Shown: one piece after another, positions 18,051-28,594 of the stretch | Layout: every line of letters begins with the position of its first letter | How positions within the stretch are numbered: position 1 is the stretch's first letter | NCBI RefSeq assembly: GCF_004362195.1 | Contig: NZ_SNWG01000002.1 | Location: 1 to 64,000 of the forward strand | DNA: 64,000 nucleotides | From: Microbacterium sp. BK668 | GTDB taxonomy: Bacteria; Actinomycetota; Actinomycetes; Actinomycetales; Microbacteriaceae | Reading direction: 5' to 3' | Position numbers and translations under genes: made by a program | The notes under the pieces: generated by a model | What the model saw: only the letters and a program-made list of their open reading frames with translations | Told to the model about the DNA's origin: nothing | The model's database searches: none

Positions 18051-18932
18051 GTGAACGTGGGATTCGTCGTGACGACGCTGGGCCGGCTGGAGGCGCTTGA
18101 AGCACTGCTGGCATCGCTGGACGGCCAGCTGCGGGAAGGCGACCACGTGGTGCTCGTCGCCCAGGGCCGTCCGGACGAGGTCGCGGCGCTCGCCGCGGAT
18201 TTCCGCGACCGCGGCCTCCCGGTCACCGCGACCAGGTCGGAGCGCGGCGCTTCCAAGGGGCGGAACACCGGGGTCGCGGCACTCCCGCCCGGTGACTTCG
18301 TCGTCAACTTCCCCAACGACAACACCGTCTTCCCGGCCGGGGTGGTCTCCAAGCTGCACGACGCGGTTGATCACGCCGACTTCCTCGCGGGCGGCTTCAC
18401 GTCGTGGGACGAGCGCGGCCCCAAGACGGAGCTGCCCCCCGCCGGGACGGAGCTCGACATCTGGAACGTGTGGGCCGTCATCGAGATGGGCATCCTTCTG
18501 CGGCGCTCGCTCTTCGACGAGATCGGCGGCTTCGACGAGGCCATCGGTCCGGGCGCGCCGAGCCCGTGGCAGGTCGCGGAGGGCACCGACCTCCTGCTGA
18601 GAGCCCTGGAGAAGCGTCCCGAGCTCGCGCGACGCTTCGCGTGGCTCCCGCACGACGTCTACGTGGAGGGGATCTCGACCGCGTTCGGGCTCACGCGCCA
18701 GGAGCGCCGACGCAAGATGCGCGCGTACGGCCGCGGCACCGGGCACGCGATGTCGGTGCACCGCTATCCCTGGTGGTGGCGCGCCGCCTTCACGCTGGCG
18801 GGCCTCCTCTACGGTGTCCGCAACCCCCGGCCCATCACGCTCGGCGACGGCTGGCCGATGTTCGTCGGGCGGCTCGAAGGGGCGCTCGGACGCACGTTCG
18901 GGCAGCGGTCCATGGTCTCGGCGACCCGCTGA
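18051..18932 (+). CDS. Family 2 glycosyltransferase (293 aa)
   Basis: A GT-A fold is visible: VGFVVTTLGRLEAL at the N-terminus, RGASKGRNTG near residue 65, and a FPNDNTVF stretch (about 84-91) at the usual DXD position, so the metal-binding motif here is N-D-N. An acidic EGTDLLL helix follows near residue 180, as expected for the catalytic base region. The C-terminal part is rich in Trp and Arg and may touch the membrane. The GTG start at 18051 lacks a strong ribosome site; CAGAAT seven bases upstream could be a leaderless -10. Donor and acceptor are unknown. Confidence 0.75.
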   Translation: MNVGFVVTTLGRLEALEALLASLDGQLREGDHVVLVAQGRPDEVAALAADFRDRGLPVTATRSERGASKGRNTGVAALPPGDFVVNFPNDNTVFPAGVVSKLHDAVDHADFLAGGFTSWDERGPKTELPPAGTELDIWNVWAVIEMGILLRRSLFDEIGGFDEAIGPGAPSPWQVAEGTDLLLRALEKRPELARRFAWLPHDVYVEGISTAFGLTRQERRRKMRAYGRGTGHAMSVHRYPWWWRAAFTLAGLLYGVRNPRPITLGDGWPMFVGRLEGALGRTFGQRSMVSATR

Positions 18933-18983
18933 GAACCGGTTCGCCGCCCGCCGGCGTCCCCGGGCGGCGTGAGCAGGCTCCGG

Positions 18984-18996
18984 TAGGCTTACGCGA
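18984..18996 (+). promoter_or_regulatory. Leaderless promoter of the UDP-xylose synthase gene
   Basis: TAGGCT (18984-18989) lies seven bases before the GTG at 18997, and there is no purine-rich ribosome site. The spacing predicts transcription starting at or next to the start codon. Confidence 0.6.
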
Positions 18997-21092
<2,096 letters not shown>

Positions 21093-21134
21093 TCAGCCCG
21101 CGCCGGGACCGGACGATTCCCAGGAGGCCCGCGA

Positions 21135-21140
21135 TATAGT
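21135..21140 (+). promoter_or_regulatory. Candidate -10 box upstream of the first wzm
   Basis: TATAGT is a close match to the -10 consensus, 38 bases before the GTG at 21179. No good -35 box is seen at 16-18 bases upstream. The predicted leader would be about 30 bases long. Confidence 0.4.
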
Positions 21141-21178
21141 GGGCGCCGTTTTGACGACAGAAGGATGCCGAGGCCACT

Positions 21179-22093
21179 GTGAGTGATAGCGCACAGGCGC
21201 GATTCGAGCGTCTCTCGCTCGAGCCGTTGACAGCCACGAACGGCGAGAAGGGGCTGCGCGGAACGTGGGGATCGCTGCGCGCGGTCTTCTCCCATCGCGA
21301 GCTGCTCGACCTGCTCATCCGGCGCGACATCAAGGCGCGCTACAAGGACAGCGCCCTCGGGCTCCTGTGGACCCTCATCAACCCGATCGTCCAGCTGTGC
21401 GTCTACTACCTCGTGATGGGCCAGATCCTCGGGGCGGCCCGGGGAATCGACGACTTCGCGATCTACGTCTTCTCGGGACTGACCATCTTCGGCCTCTTCT
21501 CGGACACCCTCTCCTCGTCCACGGCGTCGATCGTCGCCAACTCCGGCCTCGTGAAGAAGGTCTACGTGCCGCGCGAGGTGTTCCCGCTCTCGAGCGTCGG
21601 CTCGGCGCTGTTCACATCGAGCGTGCAGATCGTCGTCCTGATCGTCGCGTGCTTCATCATCGGGGCGCCTCCGCTCCACCTCGACATCCTGTACGCGATC
21701 CCCTCGATCCTCCTCGTCCTGCTCTACGCCGGAGCGTTCGGGATCCTGCTCTCCGCGCTCAACGTGTACCTGCGCGACGTGCAGTACCTCACGCAGATCG
21801 TGATCATGCTCTCACTGTGGGCAGCGCCGATCGTCTACGGCTGGACGATGGTCAGCGACGTCATCGCCCAGTTCAACCTGCCGTCCTGGCTCCTCGAGCT
21901 GTACACCAACAATCCGCTCACGCTCGCCGTTCTCGGGTTCCACCGCGCGTTCTGGACCGCCGGCACGCCGGCGGACTATCCGCCGATGCTGGGAGTGCGG
22001 ATGCTCATCATGTTCGCGATCGGACTGGTCGTGGCCTGGATCTGCCAGCGCATCTTCTCGCGCCTGCAGGGCAACTTCGCGCAGGAGCTGTGA
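21179..22093 (+). CDS. wzm: Polysaccharide ABC exporter permease, Wzm-like (304 aa)
   Basis: The ABC-2 type permease has six hydrophobic helices and the family signatures RRDIKARYKDSALGLLWTLINP (about residues 43-64) and VPREVFPLSSVGSALF. It forms the channel that exports lipid-linked polysaccharide, powered by the Wzt-like ATPase immediately downstream. The first 40 residues are soluble. The GTG at 21179 is accepted because the protein begins in the usual way before the first amphipathic helix, though its ribosome site is weak. One base separates its stop from the ATPase ATG, so the two are coupled. Confidence 0.9.
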   Translation: MSDSAQARFERLSLEPLTATNGEKGLRGTWGSLRAVFSHRELLDLLIRRDIKARYKDSALGLLWTLINPIVQLCVYYLVMGQILGAARGIDDFAIYVFSGLTIFGLFSDTLSSSTASIVANSGLVKKVYVPREVFPLSSVGSALFTSSVQIVVLIVACFIIGAPPLHLDILYAIPSILLVLLYAGAFGILLSALNVYLRDVQYLTQIVIMLSLWAAPIVYGWTMVSDVIAQFNLPSWLLELYTNNPLTLAVLGFHRAFWTAGTPADYPPMLGVRMLIMFAIGLVVAWICQRIFSRLQGNFAQEL

Positions 22094-22094
22094 C

Positions 22095-23330
22095 ATGAGC
22101 CTTCTCGACGACGACAGGACCAAGCAGGACACCCCCGAGGTGATCGCGGTCAACGGGGTCTCCAAGTACTTCATCATCCGCAAGGACAACTCCCTCAAGG
22201 AGCGCGTCGTCACCCTGGGGCGTCGCGGCCGCGCGCACCAGGAGGAGTTCCAGGCACTGCACGACGTCACGCTGTCGATCAAGGCGGGAACGACCATCGG
22301 CCTGCTCGGCACGAACGGCTCGGGCAAGAGCACCCTCCTGAAGATCATCGGCGGCATCATCGACCCGACGGCGGGGTCCGTGCAGCGTCGGGGCCGCCTC
22401 GCGGCGCTGCTCGAGCTCGGCGCGGGTTTCCACCCGGACCTCTCCGGCCGCGACAACGTCTATCTGAACGCCGCGATCCTCGGGCTGTCGAAGGAGGAGA
22501 CGGACGCGCAGTTCGACAGCATCGTCGCCTTCGCCGAGATCGGCGACTTCATCGACACGCAGGTGAAGTTCTACTCCTCCGGCATGTACGTGCGACTCGC
22601 CTTCGCCGTCGCCGTGCACACCGACCCCGATGTGCTCCTCGTGGATGAGGTCCTGGCGGTCGGAGACGAGGCGTTCCAGCGCAAGTGCATGGACAAGATC
22701 CGTCAGTTCCAGAGCGAAGGCAGGACGATCGTCCTCGTCTCCCACTCCGCCGCGCAGGTGATGGAGGTGTGCGACGAGGGCGTCGTGCTCCGCAACGGCG
22801 AAGTCGCCTTCATCGGATCGGCCGCCGAGGCGACGCGGGTGCACCGCGAGATCCTGGAAGGCAAGCGCAAGCAGGCCGTGGCGGTCCAGGAGGAGCTGGA
22901 GAATCAGAAGGAGGAGGTCCGCCGACCCTCCTCCGAGATCGTCGCCGTCACCCTCGAGGATCTGCGCGGTCACATCCTCGAGGAGGCGCTGCCCGGACAG
23001 GACGTCCGGATCTGCGTCCGTGTGCGCCACGATCGCGCGCTCCCGGACTGGAACACCGGCATAAGCATCGACACCCCCACGGGGCAGCAGGTGCTCGGCA
23101 CGGGCACGCGCCGCCTGGGCACCTCGCACGGGCCGGTCGGTGCCGGTGAGACCGAGATCTCCTACGTGCTGCGCGACCTGCACTTCGCGGGCGGTCAGTA
23201 CTTCGTGAACGCTCGGATCGAGGACGAGGAGGGGCAGATGGTCGACGTCGAGTGGCAGGCTCTGTCGTTCTTCGTGCCGATGGAGCACCGCCAGACGGGG
23301 ACCGTCTACGCGGACATCTCGGTGAACTGA
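22095..23330 (+). CDS. wzt: Polysaccharide ABC exporter ATPase with C-terminal sugar-recognition domain, Wzt-like (411 aa)
   Basis: The ATPase domain has Walker A GTNGSGKST at residues 72-80, the signature SSGMYVRLAFA near 160, and Walker B VLLVDEVLAVGDE followed by a switch His (LVSHSA). Residues about 255-285 are a charged linker, and about 285-411 match the beta-sandwich carbohydrate-binding domain of Wzt, which recognises the finished glycan's non-reducing end. So export is probably tied to a terminal modification of this polymer. It is translated together with the permease and followed 14 bases later by the DUF616 gene. The second Wzt-like gene in this window lacks the C-terminal domain. 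Confidence 0.92.
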   Translation: MSLLDDDRTKQDTPEVIAVNGVSKYFIIRKDNSLKERVVTLGRRGRAHQEEFQALHDVTLSIKAGTTIGLLGTNGSGKSTLLKIIGGIIDPTAGSVQRRGRLAALLELGAGFHPDLSGRDNVYLNAAILGLSKEETDAQFDSIVAFAEIGDFIDTQVKFYSSGMYVRLAFAVAVHTDPDVLLVDEVLAVGDEAFQRKCMDKIRQFQSEGRTIVLVSHSAAQVMEVCDEGVVLRNGEVAFIGSAAEATRVHREILEGKRKQAVAVQEELENQKEEVRRPSSEIVAVTLEDLRGHILEEALPGQDVRICVRVRHDRALPDWNTGISIDTPTGQQVLGTGTRRLGTSHGPVGAGETEISYVLRDLHFAGGQYFVNARIEDEEGQMVDVEWQALSFFVPMEHRQTGTVYADISVN

Positions 23331-23343
23331 GGCAGGAGGCAGC

Positions 23344-24342
23344 GTGACGACCTGTGTGTACACGGCCGTGTTCGGTGGCTACGACGGTCTGCTCGATCAG
23401 CCGGTCGCGTCCGAGAGCGCGTCCGACTTCGTCTGCTTCACCGACGACCCCGGGTTGACGAGCGACTCCTGGGAAGTGCGGATCGTGGATGCCGCGTTCC
23501 CGGCGGACTCCGTCCGCAGCGCGAGACTGGTCAAGATCCTCGGGCACGACTCGCTCGCCGGCTGCGACACGACGCTGTGGATCGACGCCTCGGTGGTGCT
23601 GCGGCAGACCCCCGAAGCGATCGTGTCGGACTGGCTCACGGGCGGAGCCGAGATGGCACTCGCCGCGCACAGCTATCGCGCTCAGCTCGTGGACGAGTTC
23701 GACGAGGTCATCCGGCTCAACTACGACGATCGGGCGCGGGTCTACGAGCAGCTCACCGATTACGCCCTCAGCCACCCCGATGTGCTCTCCGAGAAGCCGC
23801 TGTGGACGGGCATGCTCGCGCGCCGGAACACTCCCGCGGTACGAGCCGCGATGCGCGACTGGGCCAACCACGTGCTGCGCTACTCCCGGCGCGATCAGCT
23901 CTCCGTGCTGACAGCGCTCACATCCGGCGAACTCGCGTACCGAGTGCTCGACCTCGACAACTTCGACGCCCCTACGCACCGCTGGCCCGTGATCCCGGAG
24001 CGACGGGTCGCGATGGGGAAGGCGGCGCCGCTGCCGGCCGGTCCGTTCGTCGCCGATCTCCGACGGTCGCACGTGCGGATCGCGGAGCTGGAGCGGGAAC
24101 TCGCCGAGACGTCATCACGCGCAGGGCGGATCGACGAGCTCCTCGCGGAGCGCGATCGTCTCGTCGGCGAAGTGGAGGATGCCATCCGCCAGCGCGACGC
24201 CGCCATCGGGGAGCGGGACGCCGCCATCGGCGAGCGGGACGCCGTCGACGCGACTCTCCGGGCGCAGAGCGGCGTGAGAGGCGCCGCACGTCACCTCGGA
24301 GGAAGCGTCCGCGCCGCGCTCCTGCGGGGGGTGAAGCGCTGA
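23344..24342 (+). CDS. DUF616-type glycosyltransferase with C-terminal coiled coil (332 aa)
   Basis: Residues 1-235 resemble the DUF616/TOD1-like glycosyltransferase domain: VYTAVFGGYDGL, FVCFTDDPGL, RLVKILGH and the metal-site region TLWIDASVVL. After residue 240 the protein becomes a charged coiled coil (about 240-310) with a repeat of GERDAAI-type heptads, then a basic, hydrophobic tail that may touch the membrane. The GTG start has GGAGG a few bases upstream. It directly follows the wzm-wzt pair, so it probably modifies or extends the same glycan; the coiled coil could hold it to a partner or set chain length as in WbdD, which is an analogy only. Confidence 0.75.
   Translation: MTTCVYTAVFGGYDGLLDQPVASESASDFVCFTDDPGLTSDSWEVRIVDAAFPADSVRSARLVKILGHDSLAGCDTTLWIDASVVLRQTPEAIVSDWLTGGAEMALAAHSYRAQLVDEFDEVIRLNYDDRARVYEQLTDYALSHPDVLSEKPLWTGMLARRNTPAVRAAMRDWANHVLRYSRRDQLSVLTALTSGELAYRVLDLDNFDAPTHRWPVIPERRVAMGKAAPLPAGPFVADLRRSHVRIAELERELAETSSRAGRIDELLAERDRLVGEVEDAIRQRDAAIGERDAAIGERDAVDATLRAQSGVRGAARHLGGSVRAALLRGVKR
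24196..24237 (+). repeat. 21-bp tandem repeat in the coiled-coil segment
   Basis: Two adjacent 21-bp units (starting GACGCCGCCATCGG) differ by one base and encode DAAIGER, exactly one heptad. A partial third unit follows. The repeat could change the coil length by slippage. Confidence 0.85.
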
Positions 24343-24355
24343 CGGGGAGGGCAGG

Positions 24356-24405
24356 ATCGCACCCGGCGGCCGGCGTGCCGTGACATGCGCCCGGCGCGGT
24401 GCGAT
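24356..24405. terminator. Hairpin between convergent genes
   Basis: ATCGCACC (24356-24363) pairs with GGTGCGAT (24398-24405) around a GC-rich 34-base interior that can also pair in part. It lies between convergent genes ending at 24342 and 24427, so it could work in both directions. Confidence 0.4.
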
Positions 24406-24426
24406 GCTGCTCGGCGCCTGATCAGC

Positions 24427-25398
24427 TCATGACCGGGCATCTTCTTCCGGTGCCTCCTCGATGCTCCGCCAGATGCGACCCCTGGTCAGCTCGTCGTGTG
24501 CGGCCGCCATCTGCCGGTCGTTCGCGCCACCGAAGACGTTGACGGCGTTCAATCCCTGCGTCTGCGAAAGGGGGATGAAGTACCAGTGCTGCTGATGCTC
24601 GGTGACCTGGACGACGGGGATTCCGGCTCTCACAGCGCACGCGTGAAGCCAGAGGTCGTCGTTCGTGGGCGAGGTGCTCAGGAACGCCGTCCCGGCTTCG
24701 TACACGAAGCGCAGCAGCGCGGGAGGAAGGAGCAGGCCCGAGACCGCGGTGGGGAAGTGGCGGTAACTCGGTGCGGAAGAGGAACAGGGCGGCCACTGCA
24801 TGTACGGCGCGAACGCCGCCGGTGAGATCATGGCGATCTCGTGAGCCCGATACGCCACGAGGTAGCGGTGCCCGGTGTCGGCGTCTCGCGTGTGAAGAAG
24901 CTCGAGCCACGTCGGGGGGTACACGATGTCGTCATCGGCGAGGACGAGGGGGACGTCGAGCGGCTGGGTCGTCACGTAAGGCCAGTACTTCGTGTGGACG
25001 CCGAGCCCGGACTCGGCTCGCAGGATTTCGAGCCCCCGCCTCTGCAGTCGTCGAAGACGCCACGGGAGGCGCCTCTGCGGGCCGTCGAGCCACAGGATGA
25101 GCCGTCGGGGACGGGCGGTCCCCCGTGCGATGGATTCGATGGCGAGCCACACGTCCGCGACGCGACGGCCGTGCGTGGTCATGCTCACGTCCACCGTGCC
25201 GGCCACGTCCACGACAGACGCTCGGGACCGCATGTTCCGCAGCCACAGGCCGGTGATGTCGTGCGCGACTTCGGGCGGCGGGCTGTCGACGGTCCCCTCG
25301 CTGTGCGGAAGGCCGCCGAACCGCACGGCGCCGGAGCGAAGGACCCGTCGCGTCCGCACCACGGCGTTCCGGACCGTCGCTCGCATACGATGCTGCAT
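24427..25398 (-). CDS. GT2-like glycosyltransferase (323 aa)
   Basis: The protein has SMTTHGRRVADVWLAIESI near residue 72, LILWLDG, and a clear metal-binding VLADDDIVYPPTW motif near residue 150, as in GT-A fold enzymes. A later TNDDLWLHACAVRAGI segment resembles the catalytic acidic helix of GT2 proteins. The first 35 residues are basic and may lie on the membrane. The ATG at 25398 follows TAGCCT by six bases, a leaderless-type arrangement, although GGAAGG in between could also act as a ribosome site. It is convergent with the DUF616 gene and divergent from the next membrane protein. Sugar specificity is unknown. Confidence 0.75.
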   Translation of the reverse strand: MQHRMRATVRNAVVRTRRVLRSGAVRFGGLPHSEGTVDSPPPEVAHDITGLWLRNMRSRASVVDVAGTVDVSMTTHGRRVADVWLAIESIARGTARPRRLILWLDGPQRRLPWRLRRLQRRGLEILRAESGLGVHTKYWPYVTTQPLDVPLVLADDDIVYPPTWLELLHTRDADTGHRYLVAYRAHEIAMISPAAFAPYMQWPPCSSSAPSYRHFPTAVSGLLLPPALLRFVYEAGTAFLSTSPTNDDLWLHACAVRAGIPVVQVTEHQQHWYFIPLSQTQGLNAVNVFGGANDRQMAAAHDELTRGRIWRSIEEAPEEDARS

Positions 25399-25410
25399 CC
25401 TTCCAGGCTA
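25399..25410 (-). promoter_or_regulatory. Leaderless-type promoter for the 25398 gene
   Basis: On the minus strand TAGCCT (25410-25405) precedes ATG by six bases. The divergent gene starts 65 bases away, so both promoters share this short region. Confidence 0.45.
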
Positions 25411-25463
25411 GGCGAGCGGTGGCAGGATGATTGGATGCGTATCGGCGCGATGGAGCAGACTTC

Positions 25464-26939
25464 ATGACGAGCAATCGGCCCGTACAGGCTCCTGGGCAGG
25501 CGGCGGCCGATGCCGAGCCGCCCGCGTCGCGCGCCGCGGGTCCTCGCCCGCACGGCGACGACCTCGGCGAACGGCACCGAGCATCCGCGAGGGTGGCCGA
25601 TGTCCTCTTCGGGACGACTCAGCCGCGCACCGGGTCGGGCTGGAAGCGGGCCGCGCTGATCGCGGCGCTGATCGTCGCAGGCACCCTCATCTCCCTCTAC
25701 CGCACTCCGATGCACTCTTGGAACGTCCTGTGGGCCGAGGACGCCGCGATCTTCCTGGACGGTGCGCTCAACGGCGGGCCGGCTGCGGTCTTCGAGCCGT
25801 GGGCAGGGTACTGGCACGTCGTGCCGCGGCTGGCGATCCTCGTCGCAGCTGCCGTTCCGTTCGGCGTCATCCCCCTCGCGGTGACGATCACGGCCGCCTT
25901 CCTCACGTCGCTCATCGCGTGCGCGTGCTTCGTCCTGCTCGAGACCCGTCTGCGCTCGGTGCCCCTTCGCTTCGCCGCCTGGCTGGTCGTGATCGCCTTG
26001 CCGATCGCCGGTGGCGAGGTCATCAACAACCTCGCGAACCTCCATTGGTTCCTGATCGTCGCGGCGTTCTGCGCTGTACTGGTGCGCTCGCGGTCTGTCG
26101 CGTTCGCGGTCCTGCAGGCGGTGGTGCTGTTCTGCGCGGTCGGAAGCGACCCCCTCGCCCTGGTGCTGCTTCCGGTCGTCCTCCTGCGGTGGTGGCTTCT
26201 GCCCGCGTGGCGCGACCGCTCGATCATCATCGCCTTCCTCGCCGCAGCGATCGTGCAGGTCGCAGTCACCTATACGGGAACCCTCGTCACGTCCGGCCGC
26301 ACATTCTCGAGTGACTTCCCGACCCCGCCCGAGTTCCTCGAGTTCTACGCCTATCGTGTCGTGCTGACCAGTCTGTTCGGCACCGAGGGCAGTATGTGGA
26401 TCGCCGCTCGCGCCGGTGCGACGTTCTCGGGCCTGATGCTCGCCGGCGCACTGGTGCTCCTGGTAGTGGGCGCGGTGCGCAACGCGGACCGCCGGTGGGC
26501 CATCATCGGCTTCGGTCTCGGGTCGGTCCTGTTCGCCGCGGTCGTCTACTCGCTGCAGTGGTATCAGCTGGCCGCGGCCGGAGCGATGACGATCGCCGAT
26601 GGATCCCGCTATGCGGTGGTCCCGAGCGCGCTGCTGCTCATCGCGGTCCTGCTGAGCGTGGACGCGCTGGTGTCGGAGCTGCGCACACCCTGGATCCGGA
26701 TCGTCTCAGGTGCTGTGGTCCTCTGCCTCATCGCCCTTCCCGCCCTCTTCGGGCTCCGCTGGTACAACGGGCGGGATGGAGCGGTCGTCTGGCCCGACGC
26801 GCTGCGGACTGCGTCGGAGGAATGCTCCACCGCCACCGGGGAACGGCACGTCGAGGTGAAGGGGGCTCCCTTCGGATTCCCGGGCGTCAACGTGTCGTGC
26901 GACCTGCTGGCGCCGTTCGGGAGGAATGGGCGGGGCTGA
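25464..26939 (+). CDS. Polytopic membrane protein, possible GT-C glycosyltransferase (491 aa)
   Basis: About 10 to 11 hydrophobic helices follow an N-terminal disordered segment of about 60 residues. The first outer loop contains WNVLWAEDAAIFL, with the acidic pair placed as in GT-C enzymes that use polyprenyl-phosphate sugars. The C-terminus ends in a short outward segment with two Cys that could form a disulfide. Context supports a GtrC-like role: GtrA and a GtrB-like GT2 lie next door on the other strand. The ATG at 25464 with GGAG upstream is chosen; an in-frame TTG at 25431 would add 11 residues. No family can be named with certainty. Confidence 0.6.
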   Translation: MTSNRPVQAPGQAAADAEPPASRAAGPRPHGDDLGERHRASARVADVLFGTTQPRTGSGWKRAALIAALIVAGTLISLYRTPMHSWNVLWAEDAAIFLDGALNGGPAAVFEPWAGYWHVVPRLAILVAAAVPFGVIPLAVTITAAFLTSLIACACFVLLETRLRSVPLRFAAWLVVIALPIAGGEVINNLANLHWFLIVAAFCAVLVRSRSVAFAVLQAVVLFCAVGSDPLALVLLPVVLLRWWLLPAWRDRSIIIAFLAAAIVQVAVTYTGTLVTSGRTFSSDFPTPPEFLEFYAYRVVLTSLFGTEGSMWIAARAGATFSGLMLAGALVLLVVGAVRNADRRWAIIGFGLGSVLFAAVVYSLQWYQLAAAGAMTIADGSRYAVVPSALLLIAVLLSVDALVSELRTPWIRIVSGAVVLCLIALPALFGLRWYNGRDGAVVWPDALRTASEECSTATGERHVEVKGAPFGFPGVNVSCDLLAPFGRNGRG

Positions 26940-26969
26940 TCCCTTCAGGGGGTCGGTCGGGGGAGCGGC

Positions 26970-27500
26970 TCACCCGCGCGTCGCGTCCGGATGGGGCGCG
27001 GCGCCGGGCTCGCGATGCTCCTCGATGTAGGTGATCGGGTCCTCTCCCGGGGAGTGCGGGAAGACCCAGAGCGTGTAGAGCACGTACCGCAGGCCGGTCG
27101 CGAGCGCCTGACCCAGGAAGGTGCCCGCGATGTTGTCCGCGACGACCGAATCCAGCCCGAGCACGTAGCGCGAGAAGCCGAGGCACGCGAGCTGCACGAG
27201 GATCGCCGCGACGTTCACGACGGCGTACCGCGCGACCTGCCCCCAGCTGACCGGGGCCTTCCTGTCGCGGTAGGTGAGGAGCTTGTTGCCCGCGTATGTG
27301 ACGACGAGCCCGGCGATCACTGCGATGGTCTTGGCGATGAGCGGCACGGAATGCAGGGGTCCGACGCCGCCGCCGAAGACGAGAGCGTTGTAGACGATGG
27401 CGTCGACGACGAAACCGAGGCCGCCGATCGCCAGGAAGATGCCCCCGCGGCGAAGGTTCCGGATGAGGAACTCGCGGATGTGCTCAGCCGATCTCGCCAT
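26970..27500 (-). CDS. GtrA-family membrane protein (176 aa)
   Basis: Four hydrophobic helices and the pattern LAIGGLGFVVDAIVYNAL ... TYAGNKLLTYR ... YAVVNVAAILVQLACL match the GtrA family, small proteins thought to flip polyprenyl-phosphate sugars or help the partner glycosyltransferase. The ATG at 27500 is preferred because GGAGGGAA lies upstream and it fits the usual length; the longer open frame is unlikely. It is the last gene of the minus-strand set starting at 30548, 65 bases after the epimerase. The C-terminal 30 residues are polar and disordered. Confidence 0.85.
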   Translation of the reverse strand: MARSAEHIREFLIRNLRRGGIFLAIGGLGFVVDAIVYNALVFGGGVGPLHSVPLIAKTIAVIAGLVVTYAGNKLLTYRDRKAPVSWGQVARYAVVNVAAILVQLACLGFSRYVLGLDSVVADNIAGTFLGQALATGLRYVLYTLWVFPHSPGEDPITYIEEHREPGAAPHPDATRG

Positions 27501-27565
27501 GTGCGCTGCTTCCCTCCGAGCCGGCACCGGCGCCTCGTCACGGAGTCGCCGGTGCATCGGTCTCG

Positions 27566-28594
27566 TCAGATGGTGCCCTCGGCGACGGCGTTCTCGATCC
27601 ACGGGATGACCTCGTCGAGCATGTCTTCGAGGGTCGTGGTCGCCTCGAAGCCGAGGATCTCCTTCGCCTTCCGGGTGTCGGGCACGCGCTTCTGCACGTC
27701 GTACTCGAAGGCGGGGTCGTTCACGAGGCGCAGCGGCACGTCGGGGCCCTTGATCTTCCGCCAGATCACGTCGGCGAGCTCAGTGACGCTGTGCCCGACG
27801 GGCGTCGACAGGTTGAAGTCGGTGTTCAGCGCACCGGGGTGATCGAGGGTCATCACTATGCCGCGGGCCAGGTCGCCGCCGTAGGTGTAATGACGCACCT
27901 GGCTGCCTTCGCCCAGGATGTGCAGCGGGTCCTGGCCCTTGAGGACCTTCTGGACGAGATCCGGCACGACGTGGCTCATGGCGAGCTTCACGTTGCCGGA
28001 GTCGATCTCGACGTCGCCGAGCGCCCGGGACTCCCCGATACCGACGCAGTTGAACGGGCGCAGGATCGTGTAGTCGACGTCGTACTGTCCCTTCGCCGCG
28101 CGGGCGAAGTACTCCACGGCGAGCTTCTGGAAGCCGTACGAGGACAGCGGCGGCGGCACGAGCAGCTCGTCCCCCTCCTTCGACGGCCACCGGTCGGTCG
28201 ACTCGAAGACCATCGAGGACGACATGTACGTGACCTTCTCGAGCTTGCCGCCGGCCTTCTTGACAGCGATGGCCGCATCGCACGACGAGGCGATGATGCG
28301 CTCGTTCTGGGCGATGAGGTCGTACTGGTAGGTGTGGAAGTAGGAGATGCCGCCGATGAGCGCCGCGCCGGCGATGAAGTGGTCGCAGTCCATGAGGAGC
28401 TCGGTCATGCGCTCGGTGTCGGTCACGTCCGCCACCACGAGCTCGTAATCCGGGTGATCGTCGTAGGACTTCTTGACGGGGCCGTACTTCGAGTAGTTGT
28501 CGACGCCGACCACGGAGTATCCCTGGCGCAGCAGCTCCTCGACGACGTAGCCGCCGATGAATCCTGCGGATCCGGTGACCAGGACCTTCTTCAT
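27566..28594 (-). CDS. NAD-dependent nucleotide-sugar epimerase/dehydratase (342 aa)
   Basis: This extended SDR has the VTGSAGFIGGYV motif at residues 5-16, Ser at MSSSMVFE and the catalytic YGFQK pair near residues 151-155. Family segments LRPFNCVGIGE and VRHYTYGGDLARGI are present. The region near residue 77 (IAGAALIGGISYFHTY) resembles UDP-sugar or GDP-sugar epimerases rather than dehydratases. The ATG at 28594 overlaps the upstream GT2 stop by four bases. Next to a UDP-sugar dehydrogenase, it may epimerise a uronic acid or amino-sugar donor; the exact substrate is not readable. Confidence 0.75.
   Translation of the reverse strand: MKKVLVTGSAGFIGGYVVEELLRQGYSVVGVDNYSKYGPVKKSYDDHPDYELVVADVTDTERMTELLMDCDHFIAGAALIGGISYFHTYQYDLIAQNERIIASSCDAAIAVKKAGGKLEKVTYMSSSMVFESTDRWPSKEGDELLVPPPLSSYGFQKLAVEYFARAAKGQYDVDYTILRPFNCVGIGESRALGDVEIDSGNVKLAMSHVVPDLVQKVLKGQDPLHILGEGSQVRHYTYGGDLARGIVMTLDHPGALNTDFNLSTPVGHSVTELADVIWRKIKGPDVPLRLVNDPAFEYDVQKRVPDTRKAKEILGFEATTTLEDMLDEVIPWIENAVAEGTI

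Noticed and set aside
25431-25463. TTG at 25431 as start of the 491-residue membrane protein
   Set aside because: The ATG at 25464 has GGAG upstream; the TTG adds 11 polar residues and has no ribosome site.
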